Assembly (NCBI RefSeq): GCF_934643285.1
Contig: NZ_CAKUBT010000015.1
Coordinates: 1 to 41,932 of the forward strand
Source: an uncultured Ellagibacter sp.
GTDB taxonomy: Bacteria > Actinomycetota > Coriobacteriia > Coriobacteriales > Eggerthellaceae
Length of the DNA: 41,932 bases
Direction of reading: 5' to 3'
Shown here: positions 1 to 8,596 of the stretch, piece after piece
How positions within the stretch are numbered: position 1 is the stretch's first letter
How the letters are laid out: every line of letters begins with the position of its first letter
The notes under the pieces: model-generated
Database searches by the model: none
What the model was told of the DNA's origin: nothing
The model's input: only the letters and a program-made list of their open reading frames with translations
Program-made: the position numbers and the translations under genes

Positions 1-74
1 TATCCCATATTCGATTGTCAAAGTTCTATCTAAAAATGTCTCGGAAAGCCCTTGACATCATTTAGCTGGTCTTT

Positions 75-1505
75 CTACTTAATAAGCTTCCATCCGAAAA
101 TGCCCTTCTTAAATCTTTTGAGAGCATCTTTTGCCTCTTCACTTCCCTTATCCGATGCCTTCAGATAGAACTCGACCGCCTGGTTCGCTGCAGCTGGTAA
201 ACCGAGCCCTTTTTCAAACATAAGCCCCGTCAAATAGTCGACTTCGCCGGTTTCGTATTCGACGATCTTCTCGTTTCGAGCCTTTTCTAGTGACTGGCGC
301 GCAAGATTCGGATTGTAAGTCGAAGTCCCCTCAGCCAGTGAAAGCCTCACCAGCGGAATGTATGACCAATAGATGTCATCCTCCATGGCACTCTTTAGAC
401 AAGCGGCAGCTCGTTCATTGAGCGAATCGTCTTTCGTCTTTAATGCTGCTTCGCCAGCATGCATTGCATCCCAAGTCGTTCCACCGTTTAGGTATGCTTT
501 CTCATACCACTCGAAAGCGGCCCGCATTTCCTCGGGATTGGGAGGCCAAACTTCCTCCGCTCTTTTCTTGTGGAGATCCCCCAAGGTAGACATTGCTTGT
601 TCGCACCCGAGATCTGAGCCTTTGGTCAACATTTGCTCCGCTTTCTCGGCATCTTCTGGATATCCATACCATCCGTACAGATAGTTGCTTCCCGCAATGT
701 ATCCAGCAAAGCCGTCGCCCGCCGCTAAAGCCTTCTCGTAGTATGCGATGGACTTCTCGGGAGCCTCTCCCAATCGAGTTTTCCCCTCATAAGCCCTTCC
801 GAGACAGCGGAACAGACGTCCATCACCCATAGACTCCGCCATATCGACAGCTTTTTTCACAAATTCGGAGAATTGATCGTTGCTACACATGTTCAACCCG
901 TTGTTGGCCACTAGATATCCGAGTGCCCGAGGATAATCAGATGCCTTCATCAAGAGATCGTAGGCCCTCTTCTTGTCCTCAGGCACTCCGTAATCGCCCA
1001 TCGAGAAAACAAGAGCCATGCGATACGTGCTATAAGGATCGTTTTTGATTGACCCTCTCTGATACCATTTCAGAGCCCCTTCAGTACTCTTAGCATCTTT
1101 CGTCTCGCGAGCGCTTTCTAGACAGATGTCACCGAGAATTCCAGCCGCAGCCGCATAGCCATTCGCCCAGGACTTTTCCAAAAAATCTCTCGCCTTGCTA
1201 GAGTTAGATTCAACGCCCCATCCGAACGTATACATGCGCCCGAGCTGGTATGCGCTGTAGCTGCTACCAGTAGCTTCATATGCTTGTGCATAAGCCTCGA
1301 GGGCGGCTTTGTCGTCCTCATCTCTTCCCCTGCCGTAGAAGTAGCAGTCGCCAAGCTTCTCTAGTGAGGTCATGCTGCCGAGTCTAGCAGCCCTCTTAAA
1401 CAGGTCGGCGGCTTTTGCTGGGTTGTAGGCGTCAGATTTCTCCTCCAGACACTCTTCTGCAGCATCCATGAGTTGCTTGATGGACATAGCGTCAAACTCG
1501 CTCAT
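75..1505 (-). CDS. Sel1-repeat (SLR/TPR-like) protein, last gene of the E1/E2/JAB-FtsK operon
   Basis: A 476-aa soluble protein built almost wholly of Sel1-like repeats. Helical pairs recur about every 36 residues with the signature A-x-x-x-(L/Y)-G-x-x-Y/C-x-x-G-x-G, for example the units around LGDCYFYGRG, LGRMYTFGWG and YLTGLMFEKGLG. Such repeats form protein-binding solenoids. No signal peptide or membrane segment is visible. The ATG overlaps the stop of the preceding membrane-protein gene as ATGA, so the two are translationally coupled. The position at the end of an operon with E1, E2, JAMM and FtsK proteins suggests an adaptor or target-recognition subunit; this is inference. The family is large and the repeats alone give no specific function. 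Confidence 0.85.
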   Translation of the reverse strand: MSEFDAMSIKQLMDAAEECLEEKSDAYNPAKAADLFKRAARLGSMTSLEKLGDCYFYGRGRDEDDKAALEAYAQAYEATGSSYSAYQLGRMYTFGWGVESNSSKARDFLEKSWANGYAAAAGILGDICLESARETKDAKSTEGALKWYQRGSIKNDPYSTYRMALVFSMGDYGVPEDKKRAYDLLMKASDYPRALGYLVANNGLNMCSNDQFSEFVKKAVDMAESMGDGRLFRCLGRAYEGKTRLGEAPEKSIAYYEKALAAGDGFAGYIAGSNYLYGWYGYPEDAEKAEQMLTKGSDLGCEQAMSTLGDLHKKRAEEVWPPNPEEMRAAFEWYEKAYLNGGTTWDAMHAGEAALKTKDDSLNERAAACLKSAMEDDIYWSYIPLVRLSLAEGTSTYNPNLARQSLEKARNEKIVEYETGEVDYLTGLMFEKGLGLPAAANQAVEFYLKASDKGSEEAKDALKRFKKGIFGWKLIK

Positions 1506-2023
1506 TGCACACCTCCGCTCTGCGCTTTTTCTAGCTCGCCTTCAAGTCGCTGCACCTCTTCGGCAACCTGACTCCTTCTTACGAAATCCATGACGATGAA
1601 TACTGCCGCGCATGCGGAAACGATTGCCGGCACGAAAGAAGACATCAGTATTGACAGCAGGATGAAAATCACGCAAACAACGATAGGAGCGGGGCGAATA
1701 CATCTGCCCAATTCGGCTTTCTTAACTTGAAGCTCGTATTCGATTGTGCTCATCGGCCGAGAGCTTCCACGCGATGCGGCATGGTCCGCCAACGAGGCAT
1801 TTTCGCTCGCTTCCGAAGATGAACCCGCTCGTTGGCTATTGGTGGAATTCATCAACGGCGAGGAGGGAGGCCTCCTCGCCCCGCCGTACGACGCGCGCCT
1901 ACCGGGAGTAGGCTGTTCGTTGAGCCTGATGCTCCCATCTTCTCCAATTAGTGGGTTCTGCCCCTGTTGTATTTCCCCCTCCGAGGAAATAATGCTTCCA
2001 TCTTCGCCGATCCTGATTGACAT
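1502..2023 (-). CDS. small membrane protein with N-terminal IGEDGSI repeats
   Basis: A 173-aa protein. Residues about 1-100 are polar and Ser/Gly/Pro-rich, so probably disordered, and contain the motif IGEDGSI twice (about residues 5-11 and 26-32). Residues about 112-148 form one long or two short hydrophobic segments, followed by a charged helix rich in Glu and Arg (QVAEEVQRLEGELEKAQ). It is not recognised as a named family. The ATG follows AGGAAAG, and the stop overlaps the next gene's ATG (ATGA). Within the operon it is the only clear membrane protein, so it may anchor the soluble FtsK-type ATPase or the Sel1 protein to the membrane (inference). Confidence 0.75.
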   Translation of the reverse strand: MSIRIGEDGSIISSEGEIQQGQNPLIGEDGSIRLNEQPTPGRRASYGGARRPPSSPLMNSTNSQRAGSSSEASENASLADHAASRGSSRPMSTIEYELQVKKAELGRCIRPAPIVVCVIFILLSILMSSFVPAIVSACAAVFIVMDFVRRSQVAEEVQRLEGELEKAQSGGVQ

Positions 2024-2040
2024 CTTTCCTGAATCTTTCT

Positions 2041-2490
2041 CTACAATCGCCTTTTCGTCTTAACCTTTTGAGAAGACGTCTCCTCCGTAGCGGCATCTTC
2101 AAGAAGCCTCACTCCGTAATACGCCTCCAACGCTCCAGCCAGTCTCTCAAGCGACGCGCGTGCAGCGAAACAGTCTTCCGAACCGGCGCCGTTTGACGTA
2201 ATCGACAGAAGGTTGTCTCTCGCCTCCCGATACCTTCCCGCCGCCGCTTCTAGCTGCCTCAACAACTTTGTCATGGCTCTTCGTTGTGCCTGGTAATCTT
2301 CAGATTCCCGATCGAGCCCCCAACCTCCTGCGCCATCTGCGGCATCCTGTATAGCCTTCGTGACGCTCGCATCGACTTCTTCGATTATTCGATGCGCGTT
2401 GGAGACGGCCTGATCAAGGATTTGCCCGTAATCAGACATGGCTTTGCCCAGCTCGAGCAGCTCTGCCGCCCTGTTTCCTGATTCCGCCAT
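2041..2490 (-). CDS. 149-aa helical protein downstream of the WXG100-like gene
   Basis: An almost entirely alpha-helical 149-aa protein with heptad-like segments at about residues 5-50 and 65-130, separated by a Gly/Trp turn (GGWG near residue 56). The shape, two helices with a Gly/Trp hinge, recalls ESX/WXG-type secreted proteins or their partners, but the tryptophan context is not a clean WxG and the length exceeds the usual 100 aa. The C-terminus is basic (KVKTKRRL). Its start is 9 bp below the stop of the 90-aa WXG100-like gene and the upstream Shine-Dalgarno is weak, so translation is probably coupled. Proposed as a partner of that protein in a type VII-like system (inference). Confidence 0.7.
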   Translation of the reverse strand: MAESGNRAAELLELGKAMSDYGQILDQAVSNAHRIIEEVDASVTKAIQDAADGAGGWGLDRESEDYQAQRRAMTKLLRQLEAAAGRYREARDNLLSITSNGAGSEDCFAARASLERLAGALEAYYGVRLLEDAATEETSSQKVKTKRRL

Positions 2491-2499
2491 GGCCGTTTA

Positions 2500-2772
2500 T
2501 CACAGCGTCGTGCTCAGATACTCTTCAAGCTTCGTCCTGAGCAGCTGCAGCCTGGTTATGCATTCGCTGAGCTTTGTCTGGTTCCCGCTCAGCTCCCTCA
2601 CGGCATCGTCAATCACCGGGCCCAGCTTCTCGTATTGGGAGTCGTTCCATTCCAGCCCGACTGCCTGGTAATCTTTCCTAAGCGATTCGACTACCACCTG
2701 TTCAGCTTGGATGGTTTTGGTGATGCTCGTAATCATCCTCGTCATCGCTTCGACTGATGCGTAATTTGTCAT
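2500..2772 (-). CDS. WXG100/ESAT-6-like small protein
   Basis: A 90-aa protein predicted to fold as two helices (about residues 5-36 and 47-88) joined by a turn containing L-E-W42-N-D, the position where ESAT-6/WXG100 proteins carry WxG or a variant. Length (family about 100 aa), low cysteine content and lack of a signal peptide fit the family. WXG100 proteins are substrates and structural partners of type VII secretion and are normally encoded next to an FtsK/SpoIIIE ATPase, which lies immediately upstream here. A Shine-Dalgarno AAGGAG precedes the ATG. The variant turn and the absence of the YxxxD/E export tail make the call probable rather than certain. Confidence 0.65.
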   Translation of the reverse strand: MTNYASVEAMTRMITSITKTIQAEQVVVESLRKDYQAVGLEWNDSQYEKLGPVIDDAVRELSGNQTKLSECITRLQLLRTKLEEYLSTTL

Positions 2773-2793
2773 CTTGCACCCACTCCTTCTTTC

Positions 2794-5700
2794 CTAGATC
2801 GTCGAAATCCGATAAGGCTTGAATATCTCGGGCTCGCTGCGCCCGTCGGTGATAATCGCCATGTTCGGCCTGAGCGTTTCCATCTGACCCAGCGCACCGC
2901 GCACTATCCTCTCGGCGTCATCCTCGCTCAGGGAGAAAACGATTCGGCTCTGCATGTTCGGCACGAGGTCGTACAGCCTTTCTCGCAGGGATGCGAAATC
3001 CGTTGTTCCCACAACGACGTTGATCCCGTACGCGTACCCGCGTTGGATGAGACGCTCGAGCTTTTCGATTCTTCTTACATCCCCTCCAGAAGCCGGACGT
3101 GATAGGCTACTCAATAATTCATCGAGCATTGCATCGGGATCATCCTCAACCCGCTTTCCGCCAAGCTCCTCGTCATATTGACTGTCGCGTCTCTCGTAAA
3201 TCGCGAGGAATGCGTCCATCCATTGGTACTCGCTTATTACGAAATGAATCGTTTGATACGAGCCACCCTCGCTGCTTTGCCTCTCGATCATTATTCTGTA
3301 TAACTCGTCGAGGAAGCGGAGGGCGTCCATATTGCTCTTCGCAACTCTGACGTCCTCGTGCCGGCCAGCACAGACCCTGGACAGGAGCTCGCTGCCCGAA
3401 TCCCCCGAAATGGCACGACCTTCGCATAGGTACACGGTCGGATGCGCGCGATACAAGGCTTCGCCTTCAGAGCCTTGACGGTCTTTCGCGAAAAAGGCGG
3501 AGAACATGTAATTGGCTACAAGCGAGTCAAGCATTCCCGCGTCTCCGCCTGCAATAAGCAGGGTCGAGCGCATACGCCTGTTGACGTCGAGGACTACCGG
3601 GGAGCCGATCCTTATCGGCTCTCCCAGGAAGATAGGGATGCCCTTTGCCGCATCTGCAGACGAACTGATACGACGGCCCATCCCATCCCTGATGTCTGGA
3701 ACGGTGTCGCTTCTGAAGACCCGCGTGCCCTCGATTGGGTTGATTGCCGAATATCGGTCCTCGATCGTTTTCAGAAGCTCGGCTCGCTTCTCCTTGTCGC
3801 AAAAGACTGCTCGGAATGCGCATGGTGGCAGCTTGAGGTCGTTTTCGGTCAGCACGCCGCTGCCCTTCTGGGAACCCATTAGGTCGTATGCCTGCTTGCC
3901 GAAGATGCCCCCGAACAGCTTTTCCGTCTCGTCCGCCGAGCACTGCAGGCCTATCCTTACATGCATTTCGTCCAGCGTTGATTGGTTTACGCTGAAATTG
4001 CCTGTGCGGATTCTGCCGAGGGTCTGCGTCGACAGGAGGAAGTGTATTCCGCAGTTCCTCGCTAGGGATATGAAGTCCGCCAGGAGAACCGATGACTCCC
4101 TTGCGGCACGCCTGTCGTGATCCTCGTTGAAGAGGGTCTGAAACTCATCCATCAGCACGAGTATCCGAGGCATGGCGTAACCCGTGGTCGTGCGGTATTC
4201 CTCGATATTGCCAACCCCCGCGCCCTTGAACAGTCGGTTCCTCTCGTCCATTTGCTGCATGAGCTCCCTCAGCACGCTTAGGCCGAATGCCTGCATGGCG
4301 TCGAGGGCCAGGAGCTTTAGCTGAGGGATTTTGTATTTCGAGTAAAGCTCGAACTCGACTCCGCTTTTGAAGTCGAGCAGGTAGAGCTGGAGCTCGTCAG
4401 GGCCATACTTCAGCAAGGAGGAGATGATGAGGGAATGCAGGAGGGATGATTTTCCCGAGCCCGTGGCGCCTATCATTAGGCCGAAATGGGATATGCCATT
4501 GCTCACTTCGGGTCCGAACTCCAATGAAACGAGAGTTCCATCGGGAGATTTGCCTATCGGTATAGCCAGCCCCCGCAACGTGCTTCCTTCGTGCCAGGAA
4601 GTTGCGGGGGAGACCGATTCGATATCCACGCTTTGCGAGAGCCTGTTCTTCACCTGCTCCTTCACGCGGGAAAGATCAGATGCCAGCCTCGTGTGGTCAA
4701 CAGGCTCGTATCTGATTTCGACGCCTTTGCCGATGTCGATTGTATATTCGCTCTTGCTCGGCCATCCGATTACGGCATCGCTGCAGTCCGTCAGAAACTC
4801 AGTGGCCTCGTCTATGCTTGAAGCTTCTACATCAAGTGCCAGCAGGATGTTGACACCGCAGAACGACCCGTTTCGAATTATGCTCTTTATCGCTTCTGCG
4901 TCACGCCTGTCGACATCCTTGAGATTTGCAGACATGCATAAGGTTATAAGGGGCAGTTCCGCTGTATTGTCATCTTCGTTGAACTCGAAGACATCCCTGT
5001 ATCCGATAAGCAGCCTTTGGTTCCTGTCGTCGATAACGTTGACCGCTCTCGCGAGAGCGTCGGATGCGGAATCCCTGTCTGTTATCACCCTCTCCCCGAA
5101 CACCTCATGGCATTCCTTTACTCCCGCGAGGAACGGCTCGAAGACCTTCCTGTCACCGCTAGGGTTGATGAAGATGAAGGTCTGGCCGGGGGCCTGATTG
5201 GCTTCGAGTTCGGAGACGGCCAGCCAGTTGAGAGCCGGGCTCGTTGCCTCGGTGCTTCCGCACAGAATGACGCTGGACGCTTCTGCTCTATCCAGCAACG
5301 CAGGAACGCGGATGCGCCCTGACCCGTACCAAGGGCCAAACTGGTCTTCGACGACTTGCTCTATACCCAATAGCGCCGCCGAGAAAGGCCAGCCCTGGAT
5401 TGCGTAAGAGTAGCTGCCCAGATACAGTTGCTGGCAAAGACCGAGGGGGATGTTGCCCTCTGCGGGCGCTGCCAGCTCCGAAAGCTCAGCCAAAGCAGCG
5501 ATCGTGGCGGAGGGGATCAGCTCGTTAAGCTGCCTGCGCAGAAGCGCCTGGCTGGCCTCTATGTCGGCCCCCTCTTTCCGCTCGATTTGAATCAGCAGCT
5601 CGGTTCCCTCCGCCACCGCATCCTCGATTTGCATGTCTGCAGAAACCTTGTCCGATTCGGCCTCTGCCCTCTTGATGCCGGCAACGAGGGTTTCCGCACG

Positions 5701-6222
5701 TCGAAGAACGTCTTTGCTGCTTTTGTAGGCGTCGATCAGAGTAGTGTGGTTTCTTTTCGACTCTCCGCTGACAGCGCCGATCAGGCCGCTGATCCCTCCG
5801 GTGTTCGCGATCTGGCCGTAAGAGAGTTTTGCTTGCTCGGACAGCTCATGGAGTTTCTCTTGGCAGCGGTCGAGCGTTTCTATCGAATACTGCGGCTGTT
5901 GTATGTCCAAACATTCGGCTTCGGCGCATGCTTTCTGATACGCCTTCGAACTGCTGCGGGCGCTATCGTTGAGGTCCTTGATATACCGCGCGTATTCTCT
6001 GCATTTGGCAAGCATCTGCTCCAGTCCGGCATCCCGCTTGCGCTGGCGTTCGGCCAGATTGGACGCGATGCTCCGCCGGCTTTCCTCCACGGATTGCTCC
6101 ACCTCGGCACGCATGCCGCCGTAGTAGGCAAACGTTTCGTTGCTTTGCGCCTCGCATCGCGCGACAAGCGTATTAATCGAGCTGATCAGCTCTGGAGTAT
6201 TCTTGAAACTGAACCCCGCCAT
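2794..6222 (-). CDS. FtsK/SpoIIIE-type ATPase (EccC/EssC-like) with N-terminal coiled coil
   Basis: An 1142-aa protein. Residues 1-245 are helical and coiled-coil; about 255-540 form a mixed domain. The FtsK/SpoIIIE motor domain follows, with Walker A GATGSGKSS at 585-593 and Walker B RILVLMDEF at 686-694 (D692, E693), then the sensor-like LLSTQT. From about residue 850 a second P-loop-like domain is present but degenerate: LLIAGGDAGMLDSLV lacks the GK(S/T). Canonical EccC/EssC proteins have tandem ATPase domains with an active first and weaker later ones, plus N-terminal membrane helices; no membrane segment is seen here. It probably drives translocation or remodelling of the WXG-like proteins encoded just downstream (inference). 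The ATG follows AAGGTGG. Confidence 0.85.
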   Translation of the reverse strand: MAGFSFKNTPELISSINTLVARCEAQSNETFAYYGGMRAEVEQSVEESRRSIASNLAERQRKRDAGLEQMLAKCREYARYIKDLNDSARSSSKAYQKACAEAECLDIQQPQYSIETLDRCQEKLHELSEQAKLSYGQIANTGGISGLIGAVSGESKRNHTTLIDAYKSSKDVLRRAETLVAGIKRAEAESDKVSADMQIEDAVAEGTELLIQIERKEGADIEASQALLRRQLNELIPSATIAALAELSELAAPAEGNIPLGLCQQLYLGSYSYAIQGWPFSAALLGIEQVVEDQFGPWYGSGRIRVPALLDRAEASSVILCGSTEATSPALNWLAVSELEANQAPGQTFIFINPSGDRKVFEPFLAGVKECHEVFGERVITDRDSASDALARAVNVIDDRNQRLLIGYRDVFEFNEDDNTAELPLITLCMSANLKDVDRRDAEAIKSIIRNGSFCGVNILLALDVEASSIDEATEFLTDCSDAVIGWPSKSEYTIDIGKGVEIRYEPVDHTRLASDLSRVKEQVKNRLSQSVDIESVSPATSWHEGSTLRGLAIPIGKSPDGTLVSLEFGPEVSNGISHFGLMIGATGSGKSSLLHSLIISSLLKYGPDELQLYLLDFKSGVEFELYSKYKIPQLKLLALDAMQAFGLSVLRELMQQMDERNRLFKGAGVGNIEEYRTTTGYAMPRILVLMDEFQTLFNEDHDRRAARESSVLLADFISLARNCGIHFLLSTQTLGRIRTGNFSVNQSTLDEMHVRIGLQCSADETEKLFGGIFGKQAYDLMGSQKGSGVLTENDLKLPPCAFRAVFCDKEKRAELLKTIEDRYSAINPIEGTRVFRSDTVPDIRDGMGRRISSSADAAKGIPIFLGEPIRIGSPVVLDVNRRMRSTLLIAGGDAGMLDSLVANYMFSAFFAKDRQGSEGEALYRAHPTVYLCEGRAISGDSGSELLSRVCAGRHEDVRVAKSNMDALRFLDELYRIMIERQSSEGGSYQTIHFVISEYQWMDAFLAIYERRDSQYDEELGGKRVEDDPDAMLDELLSSLSRPASGGDVRRIEKLERLIQRGYAYGINVVVGTTDFASLRERLYDLVPNMQSRIVFSLSEDDAERIVRGALGQMETLRPNMAIITDGRSEPEIFKPYRISTI

Positions 6223-6223
6223 G

Positions 6224-6466
6224 CTATAAAACCACCTTGCGCATACAGGGATCGCTCAGTGCTTCCTCGAGTTCTACCAAGGATTTGAGCAGCTTGAGGC
6301 CGTCGAGCTTCAACGGTCTCATGTACCTTTCATCGAATTCTTTAATTTTCGGATCGCTGGGAGCGTCTGCCAGTATGGGCTCCCACTTGGCCCTCAGGTC
6401 GGCAAGCGCACAGCCTGCATCGACGCAGAGGATATGCAGTTCCTGGCATACACGCGAGTCACTCAT
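6224..6466 (-). CDS. small helical protein of unknown function, between E1-like and FtsK genes
   Basis: About 80 aa, mainly helical and acidic, with no recognised motif. The preferred start is the ATG at 6466, preceded by AAGGTGG five bases upstream; a GTG at 6475 would add three residues. It overlaps the end of the E1-like gene by 8 bp and ends 1 bp before the FtsK-type ATPase start, so it is firmly inside the operon. Three cysteines are present, but there is no beta-grasp pattern and no C-terminal di-glycine, so it is a poor candidate for the missing ubiquitin-like modifier. It might be a helical secretion partner; function unknown. Confidence 0.65.
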   Translation of the reverse strand: MSDSRVCQELHILCVDAGCALADLRAKWEPILADAPSDPKIKEFDERYMRPLKLDGLKLLKSLVELEEALSDPCMRKVVL

Positions 6467-7616
6467 GTCCGCCACCTTCCCCGCAGCAATCGCAGCCAGG
6501 CAGGGGGCTGACTTTCAAGGATGTGGTCACTTGCAATGGATAGCTGAATATCTCTGCCATCTCCCCGCCTATAGCAGGGTTGTTCGTGTTACAGACGAGC
6601 GTATACTGCTGGAGCTCGGGCAGCAGCCTCTGCGTGAAGCCGTCATTGCCAATGTTGAGGATGTCTATGGCGACCTTTATTCCAATATTCGTGACAAAGT
6701 CGATATCGGCGGCAATTCCCGGCTCGAAATGAACGTCTTCGAGGTTCTCTTGGGTCGTGTAGAGCCTTCTGCTGGCGGAGTTCCTGCCGTCGAACGACCC
6801 GTCGCCTAGAGCGCACTTGTAGCATGCCATTTTGGAATCGGGAAGCCAGTAGAAAATCTCTCCGGCGAACGCCCTCTCCCAGAAGCCGATGCTGAGGAAG
6901 GGCGCTGAATAGTACAGGCACAGGTCGCTTACGTACACGTCGGCCTCGCGATTGTCGGCACACCCGACGCACAGGGCTCGCTTCTCGCCAACCCATCGAT
7001 CCCAGGATTCTTTTTGGACGTATTCTGCTAGCGTCGCGCAGACTTCCACTCGGGCCGTGGGGTTGATGTCCAGGATGCGGGCTCTAAGAGCATCGACCTT
7101 GAATTCCCCGACTTCATGGATGCCGCACTGATGCCTGCAGATGTTGTGATACTCGAGAACGTCGTTGTCGACAAGCAGGAAGTGGCCCACTCCGACACGT
7201 GCGAGCGTCAAGGCAACCAGGCTGCCTACCGATCCGCAGCCGAAGATGGCGACGGCTTTGCTCGCCATCATATTTGACTCTATCAAGCCGCTGTTTCTCG
7301 AGAACACACTCTGAACTAAATCGTACGCGTGCGCCTCGTACCTCGTGCCCCGGAATAAGACGGATCTTTCGTCGTTCTCATCTACGACGATGCGAAAGTC
7401 GTAAGTCGCACCGTCGCCTTGTCTGCATTCCGGATAGTCGCAACACCCCTTGAGAAAAGCCTCTCCGACAAGGGGAACGTCACAAGGGAATATATTGAGG
7501 ATACCCGACGAGGGGTGAAAGGTCGCCCGCAGCTCTTCTGTGCAGCCCTTCTCGAGTATCTCGCTGGGTACTAGAGCCTTGTTGATTTGCCGTCTAGCAT
7601 CCTGGGAGAGAATCAT
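6459..7616 (-). CDS. E1-like/ThiF-family adenylyltransferase (UBA activating enzyme)
   Basis: A 385-aa protein. Residues 1-115 form an N-terminal domain of unknown type; 118-320 form the ThiF/E1 Rossmann domain. Visible motifs are the nucleotide loop GCGSVGS (126-132), the acidic strand end VDND (149-152), N158-x-x-R161-x-Q163, K173, and CADN with D221. These match the ATP-binding set used to adenylate the C-terminus of a ubiquitin-like protein. CYKC (265-268) and CDCC (375-378) form a likely four-Cys zinc site, as in ThiF/MoeB/E1 proteins. The start is the ATG at 7616, overlapping the JAMM gene stop as ATGA with AAGGAGG upstream; a farther in-frame ATG at 7634 is less likely. The partner Ubl is not visible. 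Confidence 0.88.
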   Translation of the reverse strand: MILSQDARRQINKALVPSEILEKGCTEELRATFHPSSGILNIFPCDVPLVGEAFLKGCCDYPECRQGDGATYDFRIVVDENDERSVLFRGTRYEAHAYDLVQSVFSRNSGLIESNMMASKAVAIFGCGSVGSLVALTLARVGVGHFLLVDNDVLEYHNICRHQCGIHEVGEFKVDALRARILDINPTARVEVCATLAEYVQKESWDRWVGEKRALCVGCADNREADVYVSDLCLYYSAPFLSIGFWERAFAGEIFYWLPDSKMACYKCALGDGSFDGRNSASRRLYTTQENLEDVHFEPGIAADIDFVTNIGIKVAIDILNIGNDGFTQRLLPELQQYTLVCNTNNPAIGGEMAEIFSYPLQVTTSLKVSPLPGCDCCGEGGGHE

Positions 7617-8596
7617 AGCGAAGCCTCCTTGCATGCCAGAGAGAGCAATCCAGGGTTGTAGAAATAGGTTTGCCCTTCGACCGCGAAGAGTATTCGCCCG
7701 TCATCTAGAGGACGGAAGCCCTCTATGAGTCTCAATGAATCCCCGTATCCGTCTTCCGCTACCAAAGAAAGCTGTCCGCAGCCATTCGGCTGGAGCGTTG
7801 TTCCAACGCCCCTGTTCTCGAGTTCTCTCACGTCGTCATCCAGAGCAGAAAGAACCAAGACGAAATCCTCGTCCATCCATGTTTCGACCGTCCCGACTTC
7901 AACATTGGCCATATCCGCCATAGAGCGCTTCGCCAGGAAGGCCTCCAGGGCCTCGCGAACGGAACTCGCATGAATCTGGTCGATACGATTGTCAGTCTCA
8001 CATGAAGCCAGAGAACTGATGAGAGCCCTCTCGATTTGAAGCATCCTGTTGGCGGCGTTCGCATACGGTGCTTGAGTTTGGTCGAGGTCGCGATCAAGCA
8101 CCTCGTAGGGAATCTTTTCGTAGCGCAGAGGCTGCGCCGTAACTTGATAGACCGTCAGCCTGAAATGGGGGTCTATGTTCACCAATGCAGAAACGGCACC
8201 ATGCTTGCTCAAGGATGCGTACTTCAAATTTGTCTCATCATCCGTTGCCGAAAACCTGTCGAACGAGCCGGGATGACGATGCCACAGCCCTATGAGGTCA
8301 AGTTGCTTGTCGTATATTCTCGACACCTTGTTTATGAGGTGGTTGACGTAGTCCTGGTCGTATTCGAAATACGCGGTCTCGAAACGAGAGGACGGACCCG
8401 GATCGACGCTTTCGACCACCTGCCAAACGCCATCGTCCCAATAGCCGAGCAGCACGCCGCCCGTTTCGGTCCGAACCTCATCTAGGACCTCCGAAAGCAG
8501 CGCCGCGTAGGCACGGGCGGAAAAGATGACTTTTGGTTTGCGCTTGCTAGATGCCAAACGGCCGCCAAAGTTAGTAAGTATGCTCGAAGACTTCAT
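7613..8596 (-). CDS. JAMM/MPN (JAB) domain metalloprotease, deubiquitinase-like
   Basis: A 327-aa protein using the ATG at 8596, which has AGGAG and GGAG upstream and overlaps the E2-like gene by 26 bp. Residues about 23-160 form the JAMM domain: E44 in TETGGVLLG, H106-x-H108, seven residues, S116-x-x-D119. This is the complete zinc ligand and catalytic set of Rpn11/AMSH/Cap3-type isopeptidases. Residues about 170-327 are a separate mixed alpha/beta domain without a recognised signature. In bacterial ubiquitin-like systems the JAMM protein matures the modifier or removes it from targets. The ATGA coupling to the E1-like gene supports a shared pathway. Confidence 0.88.
   Translation of the reverse strand: MKSSSILTNFGGRLASSKRKPKVIFSARAYAALLSEVLDEVRTETGGVLLGYWDDGVWQVVESVDPGPSSRFETAYFEYDQDYVNHLINKVSRIYDKQLDLIGLWHRHPGSFDRFSATDDETNLKYASLSKHGAVSALVNIDPHFRLTVYQVTAQPLRYEKIPYEVLDRDLDQTQAPYANAANRMLQIERALISSLASCETDNRIDQIHASSVREALEAFLAKRSMADMANVEVGTVETWMDEDFVLVLSALDDDVRELENRGVGTTLQPNGCGQLSLVAEDGYGDSLRLIEGFRPLDDGRILFAVEGQTYFYNPGLLSLACKEASL

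Noticed and set aside
52..81. TTGACA followed by TACTTAATAAG as a plus-strand promoter
   Set aside because: It would read antisense into the Sel1 gene and the -10 match is poor at normal spacing.
6224..6466. 83-aa protein as the ubiquitin-like modifier
   Set aside because: Almost wholly helical and without a terminal glycine.
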